A stretch of DNA of 64,000 nt from Pseudomonas sp. IPO3778 (lineage in GTDB: Bacteria; Pseudomonadota; Gammaproteobacteria; Pseudomonadales; Pseudomonadaceae): assembly GCF_013386825.1 (NCBI RefSeq), contig NZ_JACARC010000051.1, positions 1-64,000 on the forward strand. The letters are read 5' to 3'. The position numbers and the translations under genes were made by a program. The notes under the pieces are model-generated. The model made no database searches. It was not told where the DNA came from and saw only the letters and a program-made list of their open reading frames with translations. Below, piece after piece: positions 1 through 7,979 of this stretch; the stretch's first letter is position 1; the number at the start of each line of letters is the position of its first letter.

Positions 1-120
1 ACAAAATTTCTGACACCCCCCAACGGGGGACAAGCCCCCTCGCCACAATAGCCCCTCGCCACAAGTAACAGGCCACCCGTAAAAAACTGGAACGATCAGC
101 GCGTAACCATGATCTAGTCT
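1..120. repeat. Intergenic with partial REP-like sequence
   Basis: The first 120 bases hold no gene. Two short copies of a CCCCTCGCCACAA unit (about 36-67) match the outer end of the REP elements found elsewhere in this window, so this is probably the end of a REP element cut by the window edge. A G-rich Shine-Dalgarno for the next gene (GGGAGAG) lies at about 131-137. Confidence 0.4.
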
Positions 121-144
121 TGGGCAGCCCAGGGAGAGATCGCC

Positions 145-1308
145 ATGTACCGCTTTTTCGAACAACTCAGTTCGCGCATTGCCGCACCGTTCATGGCCGA
201 GACCTCGCGCAACAGCAAGGTCTGGCAGTGCCGCTGTGGGCAGTCGCTGTTCTTTCGCAACAGCCAGTGCCTGGCCTGTTCGGCGCTGCTGGGCTATCAG
301 CCGGAGCAGAGCCGCCTGTCATCGCTGCAACCCGGGCCGTACGCCGATACCTGGCTGCTGGACGCCGACCCGCAAGCCGGCGCGTTTCGCCGCTGCGCCA
401 ACCTCGACACACCCGCCGCCTGCAACTGGTTGCTGCCTGCCGACAATGGCCAGACCTTATGCGTGGCCTGCAGCCTGAACCGCACCATTCCCGACCTGTC
501 GATCCCCGAAAACTCCGACCGCTGGCGCAAGGTGGAAACCGCCAAGCGTCGCCTGGTGGCGCAACTCATCAGCCTGGGCTTGCAGGTCATCTCCAAGACT
601 GTCGATGACGACACCGGCCTGGCCTTCGATTTCGTCGGCATCGACCTGGAAGGCAACGCGCCCACCACCGGCCACGCCAATGGCCTGATCACCCTCGACA
701 TCAAGGAAGCCGACGACGCCCACCGCGAGAAAATTCGCGTACAGATGCGCGAGCCTTACCGCACCTTGCTCGGCCATTTTCGCCATGAGGTCGGCCACTA
801 CTACTGGGACCGCCTGATCGCCAACAGCCATTGGCTGGAGCCGTTCCGCGCAGTGTTTGGCGACGAGCGCGCCAGCTACGCCGACGCCCTTGAGCAGCAC
901 TACCAGAACGGCCCGCGCCCGGACTGGCAGCAAACCTGCGTCAGCGCCTACGCCACCATGCACCCGTGGGAAGACTGGGCGGAAACCTGGGCGCATTACC
1001 TGCACATGATGGACGCCGTGGACACCGCCCTGGGCTTTGGCATGAGCGCCCGGGAGATGGACCTGGATTACCAGCCGTTTCCCGTCAGCACACTGTATGA
1101 CCCTGAACATCCTGGCGGTGCGGAGTTCCTGTCCTTCGTCAATGCGTGGATCGAACTGGCCGGCATGCTCAACGAACTGTCCCGCAGCATGGGCCAGCCG
1201 GATTTCTACCCGTTCGTCCTGCCGCCGGCGGTGATTGCCAAGCTGCACTTCATTCACCTGGTGATCCAGCAAGAGGGCGGCAGGGCGGATGAGGTCGTGC
1301 TTTTGTAG
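145..1308 (+). CDS. Putative zinc-binding metallopeptidase (Peptidase_Mx-like)
   Basis: A 387-residue protein with no signal peptide, so probably cytoplasmic. Near the N-terminus C29, C31, C42 and C45 form a CxC-x10-CxxC zinc-ribbon-like knot. HEVGH at residues 214-218 is the HExxH zincin motif, giving two zinc ligands and the general base. This combination fits the family annotated as putative zinc-binding metallo-peptidase; its substrate is not known. The ATG at 145 has a good GGGAGAG ribosome-binding site. The stop codon TAG at 1306-1308 lies inside the left arm of a REP element. The gene sits beside ffs, as its relatives do in other Pseudomonas. Family call fairly sure, function unknown. 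Confidence 0.85.
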   Translation: MYRFFEQLSSRIAAPFMAETSRNSKVWQCRCGQSLFFRNSQCLACSALLGYQPEQSRLSSLQPGPYADTWLLDADPQAGAFRRCANLDTPAACNWLLPADNGQTLCVACSLNRTIPDLSIPENSDRWRKVETAKRRLVAQLISLGLQVISKTVDDDTGLAFDFVGIDLEGNAPTTGHANGLITLDIKEADDAHREKIRVQMREPYRTLLGHFRHEVGHYYWDRLIANSHWLEPFRAVFGDERASYADALEQHYQNGPRPDWQQTCVSAYATMHPWEDWAETWAHYLHMMDAVDTALGFGMSAREMDLDYQPFPVSTLYDPEHPGGAEFLSFVNAWIELAGMLNELSRSMGQPDFYPFVLPPAVIAKLHFIHLVIQQEGGRADEVVLL

Positions 1309-1403
1309 GAGCAAGCTTGCTCGCGAGGGTCGTCAACGATGACGTGCCTATGTGGAATGAACGCGGCGTCTTTGCGGTCTTCGCGAGCAAGCTTGCTCCT
1401 ACA
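1304..1403. repeat. REP doublet (inverted pair)
   Basis: Two inverted copies of a palindromic unit (core GGAGCAAGCTTGCTCGCGA) flank about 55 bases of spacer, the layout of a Pseudomonas REPIN. It begins within the stop codon of the preceding gene, so the palindrome will end the transcript of that gene in a hairpin and may stabilise or terminate it. No RAYT transposase is in the window, so it would have been mobilised in trans. Confidence 0.85.
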
Positions 1404-1448
1404 GCCAAGTACTTGAACCATCAGATGTTTTTAATCCCGCGTGAACGG

Positions 1449-1476
1449 TTGTAACTTCCGATGAGATCGGTACAAT
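1449..1476 (+). promoter_or_regulatory. Sigma-70 promoter of ffs
   Basis: TTGTAA (1449-1454) and TACAAT (1471-1476) are spaced by 16 bases and sit just upstream of the 4.5S RNA. They are close to the -35 and -10 consensus, as expected for a strongly expressed stable RNA. The assignment is by eye. Confidence 0.6.
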
Positions 1477-1508
1477 GGCGCGGCTTGCCGAGAGGCCAGC
1501 GTCGTTAT

Positions 1509-1618
1509 GGTGACCCCATCGGTCCCCCCGCAACGATTACCCGTGAACCTGGTCAGAGCCGGAAGGCAGCAGCCACAGCGGGAACATTGTGTGCCGGGGT
1601 GTGGCTGGTGGGGTTGCC
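1509..1618 (+). ncRNA. ffs: 4.5S signal recognition particle RNA
   Basis: The RNA pairs with Ffh to form the SRP that targets nascent membrane proteins. The apical SRP signature is readable: GAACCTGGTCAGAGCCGGAAGGC at about 1554-1567 onward, including the conserved GGAAGGCAGCAGCC loop region. The flanks (GGTGACCCC at 1509 and GGGGTTGCC near 1610-1618) pair to close a long hairpin. The 5' end is approximate because the precursor is processed; transcription probably starts near 1483. In other Pseudomonas ffs directly precedes dnaX, but here dnaX lies 15 kb away, and an integrase gene starts about 75 bases downstream, so the 3' end of ffs is the probable attachment site of the accessory island. 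Confidence 0.93.
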
Positions 1619-1693
1619 TCCAATCATCTAAGTGATTGATTATTAACGGTTTTTCACCCTTTGCCACGCGATGGTACAAGGAGTGATACATCC

Positions 1694-3099
1694 GTGTCGA
1701 CCATCCCGTCCTACCTTTTGCTGTCCCGCGACTCGGTCTACTACTTCCGAATCGTGGTGCCGGATGTCATTCGCCCGTTATTCCCCCAAAAAAAATTCGT
1801 CGCTCCCTGCAAACTCGTTGCAAGCGGGAGGCGCTGATTCGTGGGCGTGACATTCTGGCCCAGGTCCAAGGGCTGTTCACGCAAGCGTTCCAGGGGAGTA
1901 GACCCTCTGTGGAGCTTCTGCGTGGTGCCTGGGAGGCAGGCGGCAAGCGTCTTGCGTGTTGGGCGTCGTGGCTGCGTCAGCAGCAGTTGCTTGGCGTCGT
2001 CATGCCATCGCCTGAAGTCTTGCGGGAAGCGCCCCCAGTCACCTTCCAGGCCCCCACAGCCCCGCCTTCCGTGATAGCAAAAGAGTCGGTACAGCAATCG
2101 CTTGGCTTCCTTGCGGTGGTCGACGAACAACTGGTCCAGCAGCGCCGGGAAGGCGTCGCGGTCAAGTCGCTAGACGACAAGCGTGCGGTAGCCGTGCTGC
2201 TGACCCGAATCATCGGTGACATGCCCATCGACCAGATAACCCGAAAGGACGCCCACCTTTTCCGGGAGACGGCGCTGAAGCTTCCGCCGCGCTTGCACCA
2301 GTTGCCGGACCAGCCCCTTGAACAGTCGATTGCGGAGGCGACCACGACCATCAGCGTGACGACCTTCAACAACTACGTGAAGAACTTGACGACCTTCTTT
2401 TCGTACGCGGTCAGGGAGGGCTATTGCAGTCGCAATCCGTTCGATGGTCTGCGTGTGCGTATTCGGCGCAAGGTCAGCGAGGAACGAAGTGCTTTCAGTG
2501 CCGAGGACCTGAAGGCTTTGTTTTACACAGCCACGTATGCGCCGGCCCATGGGGGTAAACCAAATCAATACTGGCTCCCTGTCCTGGGGCTCTATACGGG
2601 GGCCAGGCTCAACGAACTGTGCCAGCTTTACACTAACGACGTGGTGACCATCGACGGTATTGCCTGCATCCACATACGGGCTACGAGGCCGGACCAGAAG
2701 CTAAAGACGCCGTCATCCGAGCGACTTGTGCCGATCCATTCCAAGCTTTTGGCATTGGGTTTCCTAGAGTACGTGACGAAGGTGAAAGAGGCGGGCAACG
2801 AGCGTGTGTTCCCGGAGCTGACTTGCCATAAGAAGCACGGTTACAGTGCCGCGCCGTCGAAGTGGTTTACTCGGGTACGTGAGCAGTTAGGCTTCCGCGA
2901 TGACTCTTCCAAGAAGGACTTTCACAGCTTCCGCCATACCTTGGCTGACCACCTCAAACAAAAAGGGATAGTTGAGGCACTTGTCGGTGGCGTGTTGGGG
3001 CATCAGGCCGGCGGGATCACATTTGGTCGCTATGGGAAGGACTTCAGGCCGGACGTATTGGCGCCTGTAATTGAGTTGGTGACCCTTGAGTCGTTCTAG
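1694..3099 (+). CDS. Tyrosine-recombinase integrase, frame interrupted at A8 run
   Basis: A phage-type site-specific recombinase of the island. The catalytic part reads in one frame (1795 to 3099): an arginine in GARLNELC, the HxxR box as HSFRH, a GHQAGG histidine and the nucleophile tyrosine in FGRYGK. The natural N-terminus (GTG at 1694, after AAGGAG at 1678-1683) reads MSTIPSYLLLSRDSVYYFRI in frame 2 as far as the run CCCCCAAAAAAAA at 1783-1795. Left alone that frame stops at 1835-1837. Slipping back one base on A AAA AAA continues into IRRSLQTRCKREALI, which is normal for the family. The gene is therefore either a one-base-deletion pseudogene, a homopolymer sequencing error, or expressed through -1 frameshifting. 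A GTG at 1909 could only give a protein without its arm-binding domain. Confidence 0.8.
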
Positions 3100-3341
3100 A
3101 GCACTTTGGGTCGGTTACTGCGCAAATGCATTTGTGTGTTATGACAGGTGCCCTTGCTGTCATCGGCTAGCTTCCAGAGCGCCGACCCGGGATTACAACT
3201 TTTGTTGAACATTCCGTCGAACGGGATGGCCTTGAACTTGGCGTATAGTGTTGATGGGACGAGCATGGGCTGTTCGAAATGACTGCCAGCGGGTTTCAAA
3301 GACAGGTCGATGTAATGGGGGCTGTTTTGATGGGTGAGCAT
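3096..3341 (-). CDS. Hypothetical small ORF, possible gene remnant
   Basis: An 81-residue open frame on the minus strand that fills the roughly 320-base gap behind the integrase and overlaps its last 4 bases. Third codon positions are mostly C or G and the composition looks protein-like (central SALWKLADDSKGT), which argues against a random frame. The open frame continues about 23 codons upstream of the ATG to a stop. No family was recognised. It may be the C-terminal remnant of a longer gene cut by the island's history; no good ribosome-binding site was seen. Confidence 0.35.
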   Translation of the reverse strand: MLTHQNSPHYIDLSLKPAGSHFEQPMLVPSTLYAKFKAIPFDGMFNKSCNPGSALWKLADDSKGTCHNTQMHLRSNRPKVL

Positions 3342-3421
3342 AGGGTCGACTTCGTAGGTGTGTCGGGCGCGCTGGATAGCTATTTATTGCTTCCGGCTCG
3401 ATTTCAAGGGAGGGCCCAGTA

Positions 3422-3802
3422 ATGGCCGACGCAAGCGAAGAAAAGGGTGAGCAATGGCAATGGATGGCGGCCGAAAACTTAGCTGACCATTTGGTTCCGC
3501 TGCTTAAGCACCATGACGTCAAGTGGCGCGGGCATGGGATCATCTATATTGACCACCAGCATGACAACATCTGCATCGCGCAACAATTACTCGTGGATTT
3601 AAGTATCAGCCTCGGTGCGCCTATTTCTTTGGTGCGCTCTAGGTTGGTTGAGTTGGGCTGGCTCAAAGACATCCGCAGTGCTTTGCCCATTCAGAATAAT
3701 GTCAGGCGTGGAGTTGAGAGTCTTGCACCTTGGGCCCTGGATTCCGATGAGGAAGATGAAGAGGATGACCCTGATATGAGCGAAGACCATGACCGGGACT
3801 GA
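3422..3802 (+). CDS. Small acidic-tailed protein, helicase partner candidate
   Basis: A 126-residue protein of unknown family. Residues 1-95 look like a compact alpha/beta domain containing GIIYIDHQHDNICIAQQLL. The last 25 residues are strongly acidic (DSDEEDEEDDPDMSEDHD), a tail of the kind seen in DNA mimics and in subunits that bind basic proteins. It starts right after GGGAGGGCCCAGTA and ends 40 bases before the helicase gene on the same strand, so the two are probably co-transcribed. Base composition is lower in GC than the surrounding chromosome. Function unknown; a regulatory or adaptor role toward the helicase is only inferred from proximity. Confidence 0.75.
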   Translation: MADASEEKGEQWQWMAAENLADHLVPLLKHHDVKWRGHGIIYIDHQHDNICIAQQLLVDLSISLGAPISLVRSRLVELGWLKDIRSALPIQNNVRRGVESLAPWALDSDEEDEEDDPDMSEDHDRD

Positions 3803-3842
3803 TCTTGTGATGCGTCCTGTTTTTTCTTGTCTATGAGGTTTT

Positions 3843-5804
3843 ATGCTCCCGGAACATTTTGATTTATCTGGCCCTGTGTTCTTGCCCATCACGGAGGAAA
3901 CCTGTGCTGGCTTGTTGGCTATCCAGGGTGTAAGTGCACTTAACGCCATGACTGATCCGGAACTGGCGGCGATGTTGGTCATCCAGAATCTGGCTCAGGC
4001 AGCAGAAAAAGACCTCAATTCTGGTGCGGCTGAGACAGTGTTGTCCAAACTCATTGCATGGGCGGTCGACTCCCGACATTCAGGGTCTTCAGGGTTGTTA
4101 TCAGAAGCGCAGCGGTTGTTCGATCCACGGAAGTTGTACTTCGGTCTGAACGCCCTCAAAGACTTGAATTTGCGCTTTCTTCTAGGAGATGAAGTATCGG
4201 CGAAGGATTACCTGCTGCCAGATGGTAAGTGGGATGTCGCGTACAAGGTTCGCCATCGTAGAAGCAACGACCCATTCAGCGAGCAGGTGGTTACACCCAT
4301 ACACCGTGAGCGTTGGCTGAGCGCTGCGCAAGACAAGTTGGTCAGGATTTTTCGCGCAAATTTGGACGAAGACCTGCATGTTCAGGGGTACGCGGGGATA
4401 GGCAAGAGTCACATGCTCGGTGCCTTGATGGAGTATCTGCGGCCAGAAAAAACGTTATTACTGGCGCACACGTCTGGAAAGCTAGAAGCCCTTTGTGAGC
4501 GCATGGGAGGAACGCGTGACAGGAAAGCAGGTTGGACGTTCGGGAACTTTGCGCAGAGGCTACTGCATGTTCCTAGGGCTCAACCCGCAACTACGCCCGC
4601 CAGAATCCCCGGCAAGCAGAAGGTGGCGCAGGAACTGAATATCCTCGGTTTTCATAGCCATGATTCGCAAGCGACCGTTGATGTTTGCCTTAAGGTGATA
4701 GAACGCTTTTGTCGCTCCAGGGGACATAGTCTGTCGGCCAAGCATCTGCCTCATTTCAAGCAACCCTTGTCTAGCCTAGATGCCAAGGTGCTTCTTGAGT
4801 ATTCGAGCCGGCTGTGGGGTTACCTTGAGGCAAACCCAGGTTGGGGCAGCCAGACCGGGTTCGAGGCATTGCTATTGATAAAGCGGGCGAGCCTCGCGGG
4901 CTGCGTGGTGCCTGCTCGCTATACACACGTACTCATTGACGAAAGTCAGGATGTTCCCGAGTCGCTATTGCAGATTATCGAGCGGGGGCGTCAGGTGCTG
5001 ATAACCCTGGGAGATGAATACCAGCAAGCAGGCGGTGTGCAGGTTCAAAGAAAGCGTGAGGTTCGGCAAAGTAATGTCAGCTACTCCGTGCGCTCAGGGC
5101 GCAATGTCGAGCGGCTGCTCAATCCTTTGATACTCCTACATACTCAGAAGAGTAAGGTCCCCTTCGAAGGTGCTCGTAATGCTGATGTAGGTATCGAAAT
5201 GTTCCCCGAAGGCTTCGTGCCGCCTGAAGGTTGTGTGGTGCTGACGGCGTCCCCTTGGGATACGGCAAAGTGGGCCATTCATTTGCACGACTCCAACTGC
5301 GCGTTCAGTTTGTCGGACAAAAAGGCACAAGACAATATTAGGCATTTCATGAGCACTGCTATCGCACTGTTCAAGCCGGATTTCTATAATCCCGAGTACA
5401 GTGAAACGGGACCGCACCCGTACTTCAGCGATATGCCCGACTGGAAGCATGTGCGAGATGCCAACCTGTTCGATGAGTCGTTTCTATGGGTGGAGGCCGA
5501 GCTGGAAAAAGGCTTTAAAGTTGCTGATTTGACCCGATTGAACAGGATGGTCGGTCGCTCTGGTAAACGCTGCATGTTGATGATGGCGGAAGAGGCGGGG
5601 GGGATGGAGTTCAATCGAGTTCTGCTGACGCCCGAGTTGCTCACCAACGTGAAGTTCAAGGATGCCTATGAGTTCGATCAGAGGATCTGTGCTGTGTACA
5701 TCGCAATCTCTCGCGCAAAGCACCAGCTTTACGTTCCTTACGATGTGGTGGAATGGATTGAGTATCACAATTATCAGGGATTCCGCGAGTCACATGGCTA
5801 CTGA
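3843..5804 (+). CDS. UvrD/SF1-like helicase or ATPase of accessory island
   Basis: A 653-residue cytoplasmic protein with the SF1 NTPase motifs in order: Walker A GYAGIGKSH (182-190), Walker B DESQD (366-370), a motif III-like GDEYQQ (390-395), a degenerate motif V around EEAGGMEFNRV (583-593) and motif VI-like YIAISRAKHQLYV (619-631). The first 170 residues match nothing I recognise and may carry target recognition. The arginine in ISRAK is the expected arginine finger, so ATPase activity is plausible. The ATG at 3843 follows GAGG at about 3835. It forms a pair with the acidic small protein upstream. SF1 helicase plus accessory protein on an integrase-bearing island suggests a phage or plasmid defence role, but this is inference. 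Confidence 0.85.
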   Translation: MLPEHFDLSGPVFLPITEETCAGLLAIQGVSALNAMTDPELAAMLVIQNLAQAAEKDLNSGAAETVLSKLIAWAVDSRHSGSSGLLSEAQRLFDPRKLYFGLNALKDLNLRFLLGDEVSAKDYLLPDGKWDVAYKVRHRRSNDPFSEQVVTPIHRERWLSAAQDKLVRIFRANLDEDLHVQGYAGIGKSHMLGALMEYLRPEKTLLLAHTSGKLEALCERMGGTRDRKAGWTFGNFAQRLLHVPRAQPATTPARIPGKQKVAQELNILGFHSHDSQATVDVCLKVIERFCRSRGHSLSAKHLPHFKQPLSSLDAKVLLEYSSRLWGYLEANPGWGSQTGFEALLLIKRASLAGCVVPARYTHVLIDESQDVPESLLQIIERGRQVLITLGDEYQQAGGVQVQRKREVRQSNVSYSVRSGRNVERLLNPLILLHTQKSKVPFEGARNADVGIEMFPEGFVPPEGCVVLTASPWDTAKWAIHLHDSNCAFSLSDKKAQDNIRHFMSTAIALFKPDFYNPEYSETGPHPYFSDMPDWKHVRDANLFDESFLWVEAELEKGFKVADLTRLNRMVGRSGKRCMLMMAEEAGGMEFNRVLLTPELLTNVKFKDAYEFDQRICAVYIAISRAKHQLYVPYDVVEWIEYHNYQGFRESHGY

Positions 5805-5810
5805 TTGAAT

Positions 5811-5957
5811 TCATCTTAGACGGCGCATAAGTTGCTGCATGTAAATCAGCACCTCCAGGGAGGAGGTCACGGGGAGGTCCAGGTCAATGCTTTTGCGAAC
5901 CTGCTCTATGTCGGCTGTGCCATGCCCATTGATGTAGGACGTGCCCGAAATGTATCG
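5811..5957 (-). pseudogene. Short C-terminal coding remnant
   Basis: On the minus strand a 48-codon open stretch ends at the TGA complementary to 5811-5813. It reads like real protein (DLPVTSSLEVLIYMQQLMRRL at its end) but has no ATG start and a stop immediately upstream, so it looks like the last piece of a lost gene. No family is recognised. It is convergent with the helicase gene, 7 bases away. Confidence 0.25.
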
Positions 5958-5991
5958 GTATCATCCGCGCCACTATGAAAGGGACTTCTAT

Positions 5992-6503
5992 ATGCTCAAG
6001 AGAATCACACTATTCGCCGTACTGGGAGCGACACTAACTGGCTGCGTCACAGCGCCGCCGACGAATTTCTCAGTTCCAGGCGTCCAGCGGGCCACTACCC
6101 AGCAAGCAGTAGAACTCAAGGCTGTTTCGGTTTCCTATGGCCTTCCCAGCGAAGTCAAGGGCGACATTCCAACCTACGGCGAAGGTTTCCCCATCCTGTG
6201 GGAGAAGTCGCTGGTGGAAGCGATAGACAAGGCTGGGGTGTTCAGCGACGACGCCCCGGACAAGGTCAACATCTAGATCCCCCGGCCGGAGGCATCACCA
6301 TGGTCACGCCCGCGCGTGCGCGCTACACCGTTGTGAGTCGCCGTACAGGGAAGACTCTGTTTGAAAAAGAAATCTACACGGAGGGGACTGTTCCACCTGG
6401 ATACGCGTTTTCCGGACTGGTTCGGCTCAAGGAATCGCTCAATAGATCGGTACAGGCGAACATCGCCCAATTCCTTCAGTCGCTGTCGGCCGTGAAGCTG
6501 TAG
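5992..6503 (+). pseudogene. Frameshifted lipoprotein gene
   Basis: From ATG 5992 (GAAAGGGAC upstream) the frame gives a lipoprotein signal with lipobox LTGC, so the mature protein would be attached to a membrane through Cys17. The frame stops at TAG 6274-6276 after DDAPDKVNI. The same protein clearly goes on one frame over (DPPAGGITMVTPARARYTV through NIAQFLQSL) to the stop at 6503. A small deletion with frame change therefore lies near 6270-6290. Alternative in-frame restarts would lack the signal. The intact family looks like a small conserved lipoprotein of unknown function. Neighbouring decayed genes support ongoing degradation of this part of the island. Confidence 0.7.
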
Positions 6504-6575
6504 GCCAACTGGTTGGCCGATGAGAGGAAAACGACAGCGGAGTGGACACTCACGGCCATCCACCCTTTCTGTTTC

Positions 6576-6925
6576 TTACGTTTGAGCGCTAGCCATAGTC
6601 AGTTCATAAACGCGCTCGCCATTAGCTCCCCGGCAGGCCAGGGTGTCAGCTTCCTCGTTGCCTGGGTTGCCGGTATGACCTCCGACCCAAATGAACGTCA
6701 CCTCCCGTTGCTGTATAAACTGGTCGATTTGCTCCCATAGTTCGCGGTGCTCAACAGGCTTCTTGTTACTGTTCTTCCAGCCCTTGGCTTTCCAGTTGGG
6801 CAGCCATTAGTTTGCCCCTTTGACCACAAGCTGGGAGTCGCTGTAGAGCGTGATAGGCATTGGCTTGTTGCACCGCTTCAGTGCCTCCAAGGGAGCGCTG
6901 ATAGCTGCACGCAGGCCGCAGATCC
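6576..6925 (-). pseudogene. Ribonuclease HI remnant
   Basis: Reading the minus strand gives RNase HI sequence: LYSDSQLVVKGAN, then WLPNWKAKGWK, then FIWVGGHTGNPGNEEADTLA, ending at TAA (complement 6576-6578). These cover the second catalytic aspartate region (SDSQ) and the C-terminal His/Asp loop (GHTGNPGNEEAD). A TAA stop (complement 6807-6809) interrupts GAN*WLPN. The N-terminal half with the first catalytic Asp and Glu is missing; only a degenerate ICGLRAAI is left at about 6923. So this is a dead gene with both a nonsense mutation and a 5' truncation. Confidence 0.8.
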
Positions 6926-7023
6926 TTGTGGATGTTGCGACATGAATTTGGTGCCGTCGAGGTGATGGCAATTTAATGGTTCGTCGGGTAAATTTCTGGT
7001 CAATGGTTTAAAGAGCAGTTGCA

Positions 7024-7614
7024 ATGGAAGACTTAGCTACCAAAATCATTCCGCTGGTTCAAATGCTCATTCCGGGATTCATCACGACGATGATGTTTTA
7101 TTGGTTGGCAGACGTGAAGACGCCGGGCCAATTTGAAAGGACGATTCAAGCGCTCGTTGGTACTGGCATCATCACCCTGTTAGTGGCTTGCGTTCGCATA
7201 GCCCTGGAGTTTGTCGGGGAAAAGTACCCCATATTCTCGCCATGGAGCCCTACGGTAGAAAGCTCGTGGGGAGTAGGGCTGGCGGTGGGTATAGGCCTTC
7301 TCCTTGCCTATGCTTCAAACCACGACCATTTCTACAGATTTGCCCGTTGGTTGGGACTTACGTCGAGGGCGTCGAACTCCGAATGGATCTTTACTTTCAG
7401 AAGGCGTGAGGGCAAGAACATCGTGTTGACGTTGCTGGATGGAAGGCGTCTGTTTGGATACCCTTCAGCTTGGCCGGCTTCTCCAAAAGATGGCCACTTC
7501 TTAATCACCCAGCCTTCTTGGGTGGATGCGAATGACCAATGGGTTGACGTGGTCGGCGTTGAAAGTTACTTGATCTGCAATACCGATGTACTGATGGTTG
7601 AGTTCATGGAGTAG
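7024..7614 (+). CDS. DUF6338-like integral membrane protein
   Basis: A 196-residue protein whose start resembles the DUF6338 family. Three hydrophobic segments are visible: residues about 8-27 (PLVQMLIPGFITTMMFYWL), 44-62 and 80-98. A soluble C-terminal half of about 95 residues follows, containing LTLLDGRRLFGYPSAWP and a beta-rich VESYLICNTDVLMVEF end. It probably sits in the inner membrane with a cytoplasmic sensor-like tail. Two tiny proline-rich genes follow on the same strand (95 and 234 bases downstream), a recurring-looking arrangement. Lower GC than the chromosome. Family assignment is from memory of the N-terminal pattern and function is unknown. Confidence 0.75.
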   Translation: MEDLATKIIPLVQMLIPGFITTMMFYWLADVKTPGQFERTIQALVGTGIITLLVACVRIALEFVGEKYPIFSPWSPTVESSWGVGLAVGIGLLLAYASNHDHFYRFARWLGLTSRASNSEWIFTFRRREGKNIVLTLLDGRRLFGYPSAWPASPKDGHFLITQPSWVDANDQWVDVVGVESYLICNTDVLMVEFME

Positions 7615-7708
7615 GGCCCCACAGAAATGTCATACGCCGTTCGATGGCCTAGCGCCCTTGTGTACTTTCTCATGCCCGCCCAAAGCCTTAGATAGATGAG
7701 GAAATGAA

Positions 7709-7837
7709 ATGGAAAAGAGAGGCATATCCAGCCCCCCTAAAAGCCCCGCGACAAACGGGGTGAACAAGCCTTCGGCGCCTACATCAATTCGACCCTCGGC
7801 GCCTCCGAAGGCTCCACCCAAACCAGCGCAAAAGTAG
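7709..7837 (+). CDS. Tiny proline-rich protein A
   Basis: A 42-residue ORF starting at ATG 7709 after TGAGGA (7697-7702). It is rich in Pro, Ala, Ser and Lys and ends in APPKAPPKPAQK. No membrane segment. Its stop is 10 bases before the next proline-rich ORF, with GGAG overlapping its end, so the two are translationally close. The shared PPKAPP tail shows the two small genes are related or under the same constraint. Such tails can bind SH3-like or WW-like pockets; the real partner is unknown, but the upstream DUF6338-like protein is the obvious candidate. Confidence 0.6.
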   Translation: MEKRGISSPPKSPATNGVNKPSAPTSIRPSAPPKAPPKPAQK

Positions 7838-7847
7838 GAGATCCTGC

Positions 7848-7979
7848 ATGAGCGACGATAAGAAAAATAGAGTTCCCGTGTTTGATGGCGTCAGCCCGGT
7901 GATGGTTGCGGGTAGCAGACCAGCCATGCCTCCCAAAGCCCCTCCACCTGCTCCTAAACCCGTGAAAACTCCAAAGTGA
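7848..7979 (+). CDS. Tiny proline-rich protein B
   Basis: A 43-residue ORF with a clear GGAG (7837-7840) 7 bases before ATG 7848. The N-terminus is charged (MSDDKKNRVPVFDGVSPVMV) and the tail is PPKAPPPAPKPVKTPK, matching the tail style of the preceding ORF. Stop TGA at 7977-7979. Good spacing, its own ribosome-binding site and the shared tail argue that it is a real gene despite its size. Function unknown. Confidence 0.6.
   Translation: MSDDKKNRVPVFDGVSPVMVAGSRPAMPPKAPPPAPKPVKTPK

Noticed and set aside
6747..6965. 72-residue plus-strand frame with cysteines
   Set aside because: It is the antisense of the RNase HI remnant.
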